Shown here: piece after piece, positions 8,884 through 19,178 of the stretch
Layout of the letters: each line of letters opens with the position of its first letter
Position numbering within the stretch: the first letter of the stretch is position 1
Source: JAPOXR01 sp964291445
GTDB lineage: Bacteria > Pseudomonadota > Alphaproteobacteria > Rhodobacterales > Rhodobacteraceae
Reading direction: 5' to 3'
Length of the DNA stretch: 64,000 nt
NCBI GenBank assembly: GCA_964291445.2
Contig: OZ219862.1
Location: 1,550,001 to 1,614,000 of the forward strand
Made by a program: the position numbers and the translations under genes
The notes under the pieces: generated by a model
Database searches by the model: none
What the model was told of the DNA's origin: nothing
What the model saw: the letters and a program-made list of their open reading frames with translations, nothing else

Positions 8884-9654
8884 TCACACCCGCTGGTCGA
8901 CCTGCAGCCGGCGCTCGAGCCAGCGCACGCCGGCCGACACCAGCAGGATGAGGACCAGGTATTCCAGCACGAGGATGGTGTAGACCTCCAGTGGCCGGTA
9001 CTCGGTCACCACCAGTTCATTGGCCTTGCGGGTCAATTCCTGCATGCCGATGACCGACACCAGGGATGACATCTTCAGCATGTAGACCAACTGGTTGCCC
9101 AGCGCCGGCAGGATCCGCCGTATCGCCTGCGGCAGGATTATGAACCGCATGGTGTCCCAGTAGTTCAGTGAAATCGACCGCGCTGCCTCGTGCTGGCCCT
9201 TGTCGACCGACTGGATCCCGGCGCGGAAGATCTCGGCCTCGAAGGCGCTGTCGGACAAGGCCAGCGCAATGACGCCGGCCCAGAACACGCTGATCGACAA
9301 CTGCACGATCTGCGGCATTCCGTAATAGACCCAGAGGATCAGCACCAGGATCGGAATGGCCCGGACCAGCTCGACATATGTCCGGTTCACGGCGCGGAGC
9401 AGGCGGTTCGATGCGAGCCCGGGAAGCGCGATCGCCAGGCCGACCACGATCGAGATCAGGATGGCCGTGACCGACAGGAGGATGGTGTATTTGAGGCCGC
9501 CGACCAGGAATTTGAGATTGGCGAGGCCCGAAGATGTGGTCGGGTTGACCACGTACCATCCCCAGTTCTGGGAACAACCCGACAACAGCATGCCGGCAAG
9601 CACCGGCAGAACGAGAAGTCGCAACCTGGCATTCCGCAAACGTGTCATGATCAT
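8884..9654 (-). CDS. polar amino-acid ABC transporter permease (HisM/GlnP type)
   Basis: This 256-residue inner-membrane permease belongs to the amino-acid (PAAT) import family. The EAA-type loop contains GQHEAARSISLNYWDTMRFI, followed by ILPQAIRRILPALGNQ. The ATG at 9654 has AGGAG six bases upstream. The N-terminus is odd: LVLPVLAGMLLSGC looks like a lipoprotein signal with a lipobox cysteine, ahead of the usual permease start. I believe related proteins share this opening, so it may simply be the first membrane anchor. No ATPase gene is adjacent, although the binding-protein gene lies divergently at 9898. The importer must borrow an ATPase from elsewhere or have a partner outside the window. 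Confidence 0.88.
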   Translation of the reverse strand: MIMTRLRNARLRLLVLPVLAGMLLSGCSQNWGWYVVNPTTSSGLANLKFLVGGLKYTILLSVTAILISIVVGLAIALPGLASNRLLRAVNRTYVELVRAIPILVLILWVYYGMPQIVQLSISVFWAGVIALALSDSAFEAEIFRAGIQSVDKGQHEAARSISLNYWDTMRFIILPQAIRRILPALGNQLVYMLKMSSLVSVIGMQELTRKANELVVTEYRPLEVYTILVLEYLVLILLVSAGVRWLERRLQVDQRV

Positions 9655-9897
9655 GAACGTCTCCTGCCTGTTGGCCCGGTTGTCCCGCGTGGCTGACGGG
9701 TCATCCGGTCCGTCAGCATGCGAGCCATGGCGGCGTTCCGGCCTGCCTACATCCCTCGGCGACGGCGGATCGGTCCGGTGCATGGTTTGAAATCGTGACA
9801 TCTCCGGCCCCCGGCCCAGCTGCCTGGCTGATTGCGTCCTTGCAAGCCCGGCGCAGTTGCACCATGAAGACACGCCACAATCAACAAGAGTATCGAT
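9655..9897. promoter_or_regulatory. divergent control region between ABC permease and binding protein
   Basis: This 243-bp spacer separates the divergent permease and substrate-binding protein genes of one predicted importer, so it must contain both promoters. I could not pick out a convincing pair of -35/-10 boxes on either strand. The only clear signals are AGGAG ahead of the permease ATG and a weak AAGAG ahead of the binding-protein ATG. Confidence 0.45.
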
Positions 9898-10671
9898 ATG
9901 AAACTTCTCAAGATCGCAAGCGTTATCCTGTTTGCAACCGCTGCATTCCAGGTCCACGCGCAATCGGCCCTCCAGGAAATCCTCAATACCGGCGTCCTGA
10001 AGGCCGGAACGACCGGTGACTGGAATCCGATGACCATGCGGGATCCGGCGACCAACAGCTATGAAGGATATGACATCGACGTCATGACCGAACTGGCAGG
10101 CGACCTCGGCGTCGAGGTCGAATTCGTGGCCACTGACTGGAAGACACTGGTCAGCGGTGTGACCTCCGGCAAGTATCACATGACCGGGTCGGCATCGATT
10201 TCACCGGCCAGGGCGAAAGCCGCCGGCTACTCGATCAGCTATTTTTCACTGGCGACGGTGCCGCTGATCCTGGCCAGCAATGCCGACCGGTTCGGCGACT
10301 GGGGTGACCTGAATGCGCCCGATGTCGTGGTTGCCGCCACTCTCGGGACCACGCAGGAGAAACAGGTCAAGCAATTCTTCCCCGATGCCGAGCACAAGAT
10401 CGTCGAGGCTCCCGCCAGGGACTTCCAGGAAGTCCTGGCTGGCCGGGCCGATGCCCACATCACCTCCAATGTCGAGGCGCACAAGCTGGTGGCGAAATAC
10501 CCGCAGATGATGATCGTGCCGGTCTCGGCCCCCAAGGCGCCGACACCGATCGCCATGCTGCTTCCGCAGGCCGACCAAATCTGGATCAACTACGTGAATA
10601 CCTGGATCACGCTCAAGCAGGAACGGGGCTTCTTCGACGAGCTGGGCAGGAAATGGAACCTTCAGAACTGA
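9898..10671 (+). CDS. amino-acid ABC transporter substrate-binding protein (family 3)
   Basis: This 257-residue periplasmic protein has a signal peptide ending in AFQVHAQSA, so cleavage is expected near residue 22. The mature part carries the family 3 pattern: LNTGVLKAGTTGDWNPMTM, YEGYDIDVMTELAGDLGVEVEFV, then ASISPARAKAAGYSISYF. The overall flavour resembles cyclohexadienyl-dehydratase-like and polar amino-acid binding proteins. I infer that it feeds the divergent permease. A hairpin about 50-95 bases downstream probably ends the transcript. The ligand cannot be assigned. Confidence 0.9.
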   Translation: MKLLKIASVILFATAAFQVHAQSALQEILNTGVLKAGTTGDWNPMTMRDPATNSYEGYDIDVMTELAGDLGVEVEFVATDWKTLVSGVTSGKYHMTGSASISPARAKAAGYSISYFSLATVPLILASNADRFGDWGDLNAPDVVVAATLGTTQEKQVKQFFPDAEHKIVEAPARDFQEVLAGRADAHITSNVEAHKLVAKYPQMMIVPVSAPKAPTPIAMLLPQADQIWINYVNTWITLKQERGFFDELGRKWNLQN

Positions 10672-10722
10672 TCTGAACTTCCAGCGGCTGCGGAACTGAC
10701 ATCCGGCAGCCTGCACAGGGAC

Positions 10723-10766
10723 ATGCCCGGATTCGACCAGTCATTGATGCCGGATCCGGGCATTTT
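10723..10766 (+). terminator. probable intrinsic terminator after the binding-protein gene
   Basis: A perfect 10-bp inverted repeat, ATGCCCGGAT and ATCCGGGCAT, spans 10723-10763 with a 21-base loop and is followed by TTT. It sits 51 bases after the stop of the binding-protein gene. The loop is long and the U tract short, so terminator strength is uncertain. Confidence 0.5.
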
Positions 10767-10825
10767 CGTCCGCCTGAACCCGCCGGAGGCTGGTCGGATT
10801 CACGCACCCTACCGGAGTGCCGGCA

Positions 10826-11560
10826 ATGCGTCTTGACCATTCGAGCTGGTACGAGGTCGACGGCTACCTTTCCCGGTCACGAGGCATCATCATCCCGGCC
10901 GGATCGACCGAACAGCATGGTCCGATCGGCCTGATCGGAACCGACGCCATTTGTGCCGGCATGATCGCCGAACGGGCGGCAATGCTGGCCGGGGCCATGG
11001 TTGCCCCGACCCTTGCCTATGCGCCGGCCCGGTTCAACCTGGATTTTCCCGGCACGGTATCGGTCTCGCCGCGGCTGTTCCAGTCGATTGCCGAGAGCAT
11101 CTGCCGGAGCCTGGGCCGGCAGGGATTTGAGCAATTCTACTTTCTCAACGGCCATGGCGCCAATCTCGTACCGCTCCGCCGCTTGTCGGCGGTGTTTCCG
11201 AGGCTGCGGATTCGGATCGTCAGCTGGTGGGATTTTCCGCAGGTTGAGGAATTGCGGCAGCGCCATTTCGGCGAGATGGAGGGAATGCATGCCACGCCGT
11301 CCGAGATCTCGATGACCCGGATGGCCGGACGGATCCTCGACCATCCGGATGCCGACCGGCCGCCAGCCAGCTTGTCGCCGGAGTACATCCGCAAGGCAAG
11401 CGGCGACCGCCATGGCCCGCCCCGGCGCCACCGGGCCGGGTTTCCCGACGGTCGGGTCGGTTCGCATTCGGCGCTGGCTACCCCGGAGCTGGGACGGCTG
11501 CTGCTTGAGGCCGCGGCACGAGCGGTCGCCGAGGACTACCGTCAGTTCCTGGCCGCGTGA
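10826..11560 (+). CDS. creatininase-family amidohydrolase
   Basis: This 244-residue protein belongs to the creatininase/FAPy-deformylase/MftE family of metal-dependent amidohydrolases. The metal-binding pattern is present: IIIPAGSTEQHGPIGLIGTDA near residue 24 supplies Glu, His and Asp ligands. FYFLNGHGANLVPLR near 105 supplies the conserved NGHG, and EGMHATPSEISM a further Glu. The ATG at 10826 follows CCGGAG at an eight-base distance. A GTG nine bases upstream is in frame but too close to that site. The true substrate may be creatinine, a formamide or a peptide; context does not decide. The binding-protein gene and its terminator lie upstream, so it probably has its own promoter. Confidence 0.88.
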   Translation: MRLDHSSWYEVDGYLSRSRGIIIPAGSTEQHGPIGLIGTDAICAGMIAERAAMLAGAMVAPTLAYAPARFNLDFPGTVSVSPRLFQSIAESICRSLGRQGFEQFYFLNGHGANLVPLRRLSAVFPRLRIRIVSWWDFPQVEELRQRHFGEMEGMHATPSEISMTRMAGRILDHPDADRPPASLSPEYIRKASGDRHGPPRRHRAGFPDGRVGSHSALATPELGRLLLEAAARAVAEDYRQFLAA

Positions 11561-11678
11561 CCGGCTGGCCGTGGATGATGGGGCAGATGCGAGGTTTACT
11601 CGCCAGCCGGATGTCGGTAGCAGACCGCCACCGGTGTCGGGAAACGGGTGCCGGATGCTGTGCCGAGGGAGGACGGGT

Positions 11679-11876
11679 TTGGGTAGGATCGCTTTTGCTT
11701 GCGCCGCGGCCCTGTGGTTGCTGGTCGGATGCGTGTTGCCCGAGGAGGCGATGGAGCCTGACCCGGCCGATGGCAAGCTCGGCGAATATCCGGAATTTGT
11801 CAGCGAACGGGAGCTGCGCGAGTCGACCCCCGCCCGGGGAAGCTACACGCAGTTCCAGCAATCCCTGGTTGACTGA
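11679..11876 (+). CDS. small predicted lipoprotein
   Basis: This short frame encodes about 65 residues. A hydrophobic run, IAFACAAALWLLVGC, ends in a lipobox-like LVGC, after which the protein is acidic and polar. That is the layout of a small signal peptidase II lipoprotein. A TTG at 11679 sits six bases after GGGAGG. An in-frame ATG at 11655 would give a longer, more basic n-region but lacks a good ribosome site. It follows the creatininase-family gene by about 120 bases. No homologue is recognised, so function is unknown. Confidence 0.55.
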   Translation: MGRIAFACAAALWLLVGCVLPEEAMEPDPADGKLGEYPEFVSERELRESTPARGSYTQFQQSLVD

Positions 11877-12437
11877 TCTCACCCGTCACCGGCAGACCTC
11901 ACCGCATCCCCATGCCAGTTCGAGAACTTGTCAGCCAGCTGTCCGCCTGCAGCATCTGACGGGCAGCCGCACGATTTCCGGGGAATGAGATCGGCATGTT
12001 CGCCTCATTGCACCTGAACGGTAACCTCGTGTCTTGACGTAAGGGAAGTCGGAGATCCCGCACCTTTCGCCGCCAAAGCGACATATGGGTTACCCCGGCA
12101 AGGGCAGGGAAGAGGAGGTCACAAGGCAGGACGGGCACGTGTGGAGCCATACGAGCCGAGCCCCCTTTTTTCCCTGTCGGGCGACGTTCTGCGGGTTGCC
12201 GAAATCTCGGCCCGGCCAGGCTGATCCCCGAATCTGGTTGGCTGGCTCTGGATGAGGACCGGCTTGAGGCAGGTCTGAAGGCCACCGCTGATCACCGGGG
12301 GAAGCTCCCTCCATCCTTTCGGAGTCGGTGCAGAGATGCATTGTCAATCTTGCACTGAGTTTGCCGGCAATTCGAGTTGATTCCGCGGTGCCTTGCCCGT
12401 AATCGTTTCGGCGCCCGGCCCACCGGCCGGTCCTGAC
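11877..12437. other. spacer upstream of hom, no gene recognised
   Basis: This 561-bp stretch between the small lipoprotein and hom contains no frame with a recognisable motif. It should include the hom promoter. I looked for a SAM-type or other riboswitch ahead of hom and could not identify one. Confidence 0.4.
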
Positions 12438-13748
12438 ATGTCAGTTCGGGAGAAGACCCTGTTGCGAGATCCCCTGAGGATTGGAATTGCCGGTTTGGGA
12501 ACCGTCGGGGCCGGCGTGGTGCGCACCCTTGACGGCAACCGCGAGGAGATATCCTGTCGCGCCGGCCGGACCATCGAGATCGTGGCGGTCAGCGCCAGGG
12601 ACCGGACCCGAAACCGCGGTGTCGACATATCGAACTATGCCTGGGAGGATGATCCGGTCGCACTGGCCCGCCGCCCCGACATTGACCTCTATGTCGAACT
12701 GGTCGGCGGCGAGGACGGGGCAGCACGGAACTCGGTAGAGGCCGCGATTGCGTCCGGCAAGGACGTGGTGACCGCCAACAAGGCGCTGCTGGCCATCCAT
12801 GGCCAGGGCCTGGCCGAGCTTGCCGAGGATGCGGGTCAGGTGCTTCGCTTCGAGGCGGCGGTTGCCGGCGGCATTCCGGTCGTCAAGGCGCTGTCGGAGG
12901 GACTCGCCGCCGACCGGATCGTCAGGATCCTCGGCGTGATGAACGGCACCTGCAACTACATCCTGACCCGGATGGAGCATACCGGACTTTCATACCAGGA
13001 AATCTTCGGCGAGGCCGAGGCGTTGGGCTTTCTCGAGGCCGATCCCAACCTCGATGTCGGCGGTATCGATGCCGGCCACAAGCTGGCCTTGCTGTCCTCG
13101 ATTGCCTTCGGAAGCCAAGTCGACTTTGCCGGCATGGAGTTGGAGGGAATCCAGCGGATCTCGGCCCATGATATCGAGCAGGCCGGCGACATGGGCTACC
13201 GCATCAAGCTGCTCGGCATATCAAAGCTGTCGGCGAAGGGCCTGGAACAGCGCATGCAGCCCTGCCTGGTGCCGAAGAGCTCGCCGATCGGCCAGATCGA
13301 GAATGCCACCAATATCGTGGTACTTGAGGGTGAATCATGCGGCCCGGTTTTCCTCCGGGGAGCCGGAGCCGGCCAGGGACCAACTGCGGTCGCGGTGATC
13401 GGCGACATCATCGATCTCGCCCGGGGGCGGCGGATGTCGACATTCGGCCAGCCGGCGGCATCGCTGAAGGAGATCCCGCCAATCCGGGCGGCAACCACGG
13501 TCCCCTACTATTTGCGACTGCTGCTCGAGGACAGGCCGGGCGTATTGGCCAAGGTGGCGACAGCGCTGGGCGATGCCGGGATCTCGATAAACCGGATGCG
13601 GCAATACGGCCATGAAGGCGAGGCTGCCCCGGTCATCATCGTCACCCACAAGACCAGCCGGAAGCATCTCGACCGGGCGATTGCCGATATCGTCGGCACC
13701 GGGGTGTCACTGACCGATCCTGTTGCCATACGGATCGAAGAGGTCTGA
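12438..13748 (+). CDS. hom: homoserine dehydrogenase
   Basis: This 436-residue enzyme reduces aspartate semialdehyde to homoserine, the branch point to threonine and methionine. The NAD(P) loop GIAGLGTVGAGVV lies near the N-terminus. VMNGTCNYILTRME and the catalytic-domain block EADPNLDVGGIDAGHKLALL follow. A C-terminal ACT domain begins LLLEDRPGVLAKVATALGDAGISI and should bind threonine for feedback control. The ATG at 12438 lacks a clear ribosome site. A TTG 36 bases on, just before RDPLRIGIAG, has GGGAG upstream and would also fit the family's usual N-terminus. hom-glpX-recJ is a common alphaproteobacterial order. Confidence 0.95.
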   Translation: MSVREKTLLRDPLRIGIAGLGTVGAGVVRTLDGNREEISCRAGRTIEIVAVSARDRTRNRGVDISNYAWEDDPVALARRPDIDLYVELVGGEDGAARNSVEAAIASGKDVVTANKALLAIHGQGLAELAEDAGQVLRFEAAVAGGIPVVKALSEGLAADRIVRILGVMNGTCNYILTRMEHTGLSYQEIFGEAEALGFLEADPNLDVGGIDAGHKLALLSSIAFGSQVDFAGMELEGIQRISAHDIEQAGDMGYRIKLLGISKLSAKGLEQRMQPCLVPKSSPIGQIENATNIVVLEGESCGPVFLRGAGAGQGPTAVAVIGDIIDLARGRRMSTFGQPAASLKEIPPIRAATTVPYYLRLLLEDRPGVLAKVATALGDAGISINRMRQYGHEGEAAPVIIVTHKTSRKHLDRAIADIVGTGVSLTDPVAIRIEEV

Positions 13749-13876
13749 GTGCCGTCGGCGACATCAATGGATTCATCCGCCAGTGCGGTTGGCATGCCGC
13801 GGGGCGGCAGACGGGCTGAACGTCGCGGGCGAGGCGGCGTGAAGGGCTGGCCGATGTTGCCGGCTGCGGGCGGATC

Positions 13877-14841
13877 ATGAACCAGGCGGTCGAATTCCGC
13901 GATCGCATGCTGTCCCTGGGACTGGCGCGGGTATCGGAAGCGGCGGCGCTGGCATCGGCAGGATATGTCGGTCGCGGCGACCAGAATGCAGCCGACCAGG
14001 CTGCCGTCGACGCCATGCGCGGGCAGCTCAACATGCTGAATATCGACGGCATGGTCGTCATCGGCGAAGGCGAGCGAGACCAGGCGCCGATGCTGTACAG
14101 CGGCGAGAGGGTCGGGACCGGCGACGGTCCGTCGCTCGACATCGCTCTCGACCCGCTCGAGGGAACGGCGCTGGCAGCCAAGGACATGCCCAATGCGCTG
14201 ACCGTTATCGCCATGGGGCCACGGGGGTCGATCCTGCGGGCGCCCGATGTCTACATGGACAAGCTGGCAATCGGGCCGGGCTATCCCGAGCGGCTGGTCA
14301 CGCTGGAGATGAGCCCGCGGGAACGGGTGGAACGCCTGGCGGCGGCAAAGGGCTGCCGGACCAGCGACATCGCGGTCTGCGTCCTGGAGCGGCAGCGCCA
14401 TGAACAGCTGATAGAGGATGTGCGAGCAACCGGGGCGGCAATCCGGCTGATTTCCGATGGTGACGTTGCCGCGATCATCCACTGCACGGAGCCGGGCATC
14501 ACCGGGCTTGACATGTATATGGGCATTGGCGGCGCACCCGAGGGGGTGCTGGCGGCGGCGGCACTCAAATGCATGGGCGGTCAGATGGAAGGAAAGCTGC
14601 TGTTCGACACCCCGTCGGAGCAGCGGCGGGCCGGCGAGACCGGGATCACCGATCTTGACCGGGTCTATACGAGGCAGGACATGATCAACGATCACATCAT
14701 CTTTGCCGCCACCGGTGTCACCGACGGCTCCCTGCTGAAGGGAATCAGGCGGCGGGCCGGCTTCCTCGAAACCGAAACGGTGCTGCTTCGCTCGAGAACC
14801 GGGTCGCGCCGAACCGTCACCTACCGGCAGCTAACCGGCTG

Positions 14842-14842
<1 letters not shown>
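13877..14842 (+). CDS. glpX: class II fructose-1,6-bisphosphatase
   Basis: This 321-residue enzyme hydrolyses fructose-1,6-bisphosphate to fructose-6-phosphate for gluconeogenesis. Class II features are clear: VIGEGERDQAPML (metal-binding Glu and Asp), then ALDPLEGTALAAKDMP, the family's metal and substrate motif. GDVAAIIHC and GIGGAPEGVLAAAALKCMGG follow in the C-terminal half. It lies 128 bp after hom, and its stop codon overlaps the recJ start by one base. This points to a joint transcript. A fructose-bisphosphate aldolase lies 5.6 kb downstream. Confidence 0.95.
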
Positions 14843-16626
<1,784 letters not shown>

Positions 16627-16678
16627 TGCCGGCCGGAACGGCCGTAGCCGATTTCGCCGATTTGCCGGCGATAGGGTG

Positions 16679-16708
16679 TTGCAACTGCCCAGCGCCATCC
16701 ATTATTAT
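16679..16708 (+). promoter_or_regulatory. predicted sigma-70 promoter of tRNA-Glu
   Basis: TTGCAA at 16679-16684 and TATTAT at 16703-16708 are separated by 18 bases. This gives a good vegetative promoter about 19 bases before the tRNA-Glu gene, and transcription should begin near 16714. The AT-rich -10 stands out in the GC-rich surroundings. Confidence 0.6.
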
Positions 16709-16726
16709 TTGCCGGTGTAGAGATGC

Positions 16727-16801
16727 GGTCCCTTCGTCTATCGGTTAGGACGCCAGGTTTTCAACCTGGAAAGAGGGGTTCGATTCCCCTAGGGACTGCC
16801 A
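16727..16801 (+). tRNA. tRNA-Glu (anticodon TTC)
   Basis: A complete cloverleaf is visible. The acceptor arms GGTCCCT and AGGGACT pair with one G-U at the end. The anticodon stem CCAGG/CCTGG encloses the loop TTTTCAA, giving anticodon TTC at 16760-16762. The T arm AGGGGTTCGATTCCCCT contains TTCGATT. The CCA end is encoded. The 75-base length and the D-arm sequence are usual for tRNA-Glu. A predicted promoter lies directly upstream. Confidence 0.97.
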
Positions 16802-17036
16802 CCCTCCCCCCACCCTGCCCCGCCCGAATCCCGGCTTCGTCCTGGAAGGCGGGCGCGGTGTCAGCCGCAAGGTGAGCAGGTTTCGTCGGCCTGCCCTCCT
16901 GCCTGCTGCCACGACCATCTGCTGCCTGGCACCACTGAACGGCAGGGACGGACTCCGGAATGCAGGCCAGGACGACAGGGTGTATTGTCGGCGACGGCAT
17001 TACCCGGCAGAAGCAATCAACAAGGGGAGACCGATC

Positions 17037-18191
17037 ATGGCGGACCGGCCATCGCTGCGAGTTGGCATCGAAGAGGAATACCTGATCATTGACCAGGAGA
17101 GTCTTGACCTCGTTCCGGTGCCGGATCCGGGGTTCATGGAAGAATGCGGGAGGCTGTCGGACGGGCGGACCTCCAACGAATATCTCCAGTGCCAGATCGA
17201 GGTGGGAACCCGCCCGCAGGCCAGGGTCACCGATGCCGGGGCGGAGCTTGCGGAGCTCAGATCACTGGTGTCGTCAACTGCCGGCCGATTTGGCTACCGG
17301 ATCATTGCAGCCTCCACCCATCCCTTTGCCAGGCGGCGCGAACAGACCCATACCGACAAGGACCGCTACATCGCCCTGAGCCGCGAGATGGGGCTGAGTG
17401 CCCGCCGGCTGCTGATCTGCGGCATGCATACCCATCTCGAGGTCGAGGATCCCGACCTGCGCATCGACCTGATGAACCAGGCAGCCTATTTCCTGCCGCA
17501 CATTCTGGCGCTGTCCTGCTCCTCACCCTATTGGGAGGGTGAGGACACCATGCTGTCCTCGTACCGGCTCGCGGTGTTTGATTCGCTGCCCCGAACCGGA
17601 CTTCCCGACACGCTGAATTCCTACGCCGGGTTCGCCCGTCTGGTCGACCAACTGGTTGAATCCGGCAGCCTCGAGGACGGCACCAAGATCTGGTGGGACA
17701 TCCGGCCGTCGGTCAAGTTTCCGACCATGGAACAACGGGTCACCGATGTCTGCAGCCATTGGCGGGATGCCGTCGCCATTACCGCAACCTTCCAGGCGAT
17801 CGTCGCCTTCCTCTACCGGCTGCGGTCGCTCAACCAGAGATGGCGGCACTACCCCTCGATACTCATCAACGAGAACCGATGGCGTGCGCAGCGTTACGGC
17901 ACCGACGAGCCACTGATCGACCATGGCAAGACCAAGCTGGTGCCATTCGCAGAATTGATGCAGGAGCTGGTGTGGCTGATCAGGGACGATGCGGCCGAAC
18001 TCGGTAGCGAGAAGGAACTGGCCTGGACGGCGGAAATCGTGCGGCGGGGCAACTCGACGACCAGGCAGAGGCGGCGATTCGCCGACGCGGTGTCAAACGG
18101 TGCCACCGAGCCCGAGGCATTCCGCGAGGTCGTCAGCATGCTGGCCGAGGATTTCCTGACCGGTATTCCAACATCCGCACCGGGACCATGA
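17037..18191 (+). CDS. carboxylate-amine ligase, GCS2/YbdK family
   Basis: This 384-residue protein belongs to the glutamate-cysteine ligase family 2 (YbdK-like) ATP-dependent ligases, which join a carboxylate to an amine through an acyl phosphate. The opening LRVGIEEEYLIID carries the conserved acidic Mg/ATP motif. CGMHTHLEVED near residue 130 and WWDIRPSVKFPTMEQRVTD near 220 are further family blocks. RQRRRFADAV lies near the C-terminus. The ATG at 17037 follows AGGGGAGA. YbdK has only weak glutamate-cysteine ligase activity, so the natural substrate is unknown here. It stands alone after the tRNA gene. Confidence 0.88.
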   Translation: MADRPSLRVGIEEEYLIIDQESLDLVPVPDPGFMEECGRLSDGRTSNEYLQCQIEVGTRPQARVTDAGAELAELRSLVSSTAGRFGYRIIAASTHPFARRREQTHTDKDRYIALSREMGLSARRLLICGMHTHLEVEDPDLRIDLMNQAAYFLPHILALSCSSPYWEGEDTMLSSYRLAVFDSLPRTGLPDTLNSYAGFARLVDQLVESGSLEDGTKIWWDIRPSVKFPTMEQRVTDVCSHWRDAVAITATFQAIVAFLYRLRSLNQRWRHYPSILINENRWRAQRYGTDEPLIDHGKTKLVPFAELMQELVWLIRDDAAELGSEKELAWTAEIVRRGNSTTRQRRRFADAVSNGATEPEAFREVVSMLAEDFLTGIPTSAPGP

Positions 18192-18305
18192 ACAGGAGGT
18201 CGGGGAGGCCTGGGCGATTGATCCTTCCCGGCCGGCAACGCGGACCATGCATGGCCACGCGTTGTCCGCCGTCAGCCCTGCCCTTCCGGCTGGCGCCGTC
18301 AGCAC

Positions 18306-18800
18306 TCAGTGATGTCGCCGGCCGCGCTTGCCGAGACCTGCTTCGATACGGTCGGCAAAGCGATTCCGCTCCTCCGGGGTCATGGCAATGATGCGGGGAG
18401 CAAGCAGTTCGTGGCCGTCGGCAAGCATGTTCATCGCATGATCCCGCTGCTGGCGAAAATGCTCCTCGAGCTCGAGCGGAGCGAACGGCTCGGCCCGCAG
18501 GACCTCGATCAGCCTGGCTGCGTTCCCGCCCGCCAGTTCCCGAAGCTCGCGCAATCCGCCCTTGCGACCCCTGATTTCCACGCCGATCGAGCGCTTGTGC
18601 CTGTCATCCAGGGCGCCCGACAGGACGGCCAGGCCGGAGATGCCGAATATTCGGCTCCCCTCGGCAAAATCGTGCCGGGGCCAGTAGAGTGCAAGCCCGA
18701 TCGCGGCGCCGATCACCAGCAGATTCACCGCCAGCGACAGGACAAGCACCGGCTTGAGCCACCTGCGGCACCCGGAAGACTCGTGTCGATCCTCGGCCAT
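18306..18800 (-). CDS. Spy/CpxP-like periplasmic protein (heavy-metal-sensor family)
   Basis: This 164-residue protein has one N-terminal membrane segment (LVLSLAVNLLVIGAAIGLALY, residues about 19-39) followed by an Arg/Glu-rich helical periplasmic part. The segment EHFRQQRDHAMNMLADGHELLAPRIIAMTPEERNRFADRIE resembles the pfam heavy-metal-resistance/Spy group, whose members act as envelope chaperones or sensors. It is the last gene of an operon with an ECF sigma factor and a probable anti-sigma, three bases after the latter's stop. The tail GLGKRGRRHH is His/Arg-rich. I infer a role in the sigma factor's envelope signal. Metal binding is not shown by the sequence. Confidence 0.72.
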   Translation of the reverse strand: MAEDRHESSGCRRWLKPVLVLSLAVNLLVIGAAIGLALYWPRHDFAEGSRIFGISGLAVLSGALDDRHKRSIGVEIRGRKGGLRELRELAGGNAARLIEVLRAEPFAPLELEEHFRQQRDHAMNMLADGHELLAPRIIAMTPEERNRFADRIEAGLGKRGRRHH

Positions 18801-18803
18801 GCC

Positions 18804-19178
18804 CTAACCCTCGACGATTAGTTGTTCGAGATCCGAGAAGATGTCGGCGCTGGCCACCACCGGCTGCGCCGCCAGCATCTCGCCCGCCAGCAGTTCGGCA
18901 TTATCGGCCAGCAGCGAGCCAAGGGCAAAGCCGGACAGGGCAAATGCCGCCATGACCGCCGCCGGTTGCCACCAGGCGGGAAGCGGCCAGAAATTGCGCC
19001 ACCGCCCGGCATGGCTTCGCCGTCGGCCTGCCGATGCTGCTCCTGCCGGTTGCAGCCGGTCGGCATCATCCAACATGGCCTGCCACAGCCCGGCCGGAAT
19101 TTCCGGAGTGCCTTCACGCCTGGCCGCCTCGAAGCAGGCATCCAGCCCGGGATCGGTGATCTGTCCGTTTGGTGTCAT
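18804..19178 (-). CDS. probable membrane anti-sigma factor
   Basis: This 124-residue protein has a soluble N-terminal half containing LDACFEAARREGTPEIPAGLWQAML, then one membrane helix (AAVMAAFALSGFALGSLL, residues about 73-90) and a short periplasmic tail. The layout, and a 4-base ATGA overlap with the ECF sigma gene, fit an anti-sigma factor that holds the sigma at the membrane. No zinc-finger anti-sigma motif (HxxxCxxC) is present, so assignment rests on position and topology. The next gene starts three bases later. Confidence 0.6.
   Translation of the reverse strand: MTPNGQITDPGLDACFEAARREGTPEIPAGLWQAMLDDADRLQPAGAASAGRRRSHAGRWRNFWPLPAWWQPAAVMAAFALSGFALGSLLADNAELLAGEMLAAQPVVASADIFSDLEQLIVEG

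Noticed and set aside
11877..12437. Possible SAM-type riboswitch before hom
   Set aside because: No recognisable aptamer core or conserved stem arrangement was seen.
13508..14695. A 395-codon open frame antisense to glpX
   Set aside because: It has no family motif and mirrors the GC-rich third positions of glpX; it is a shadow.
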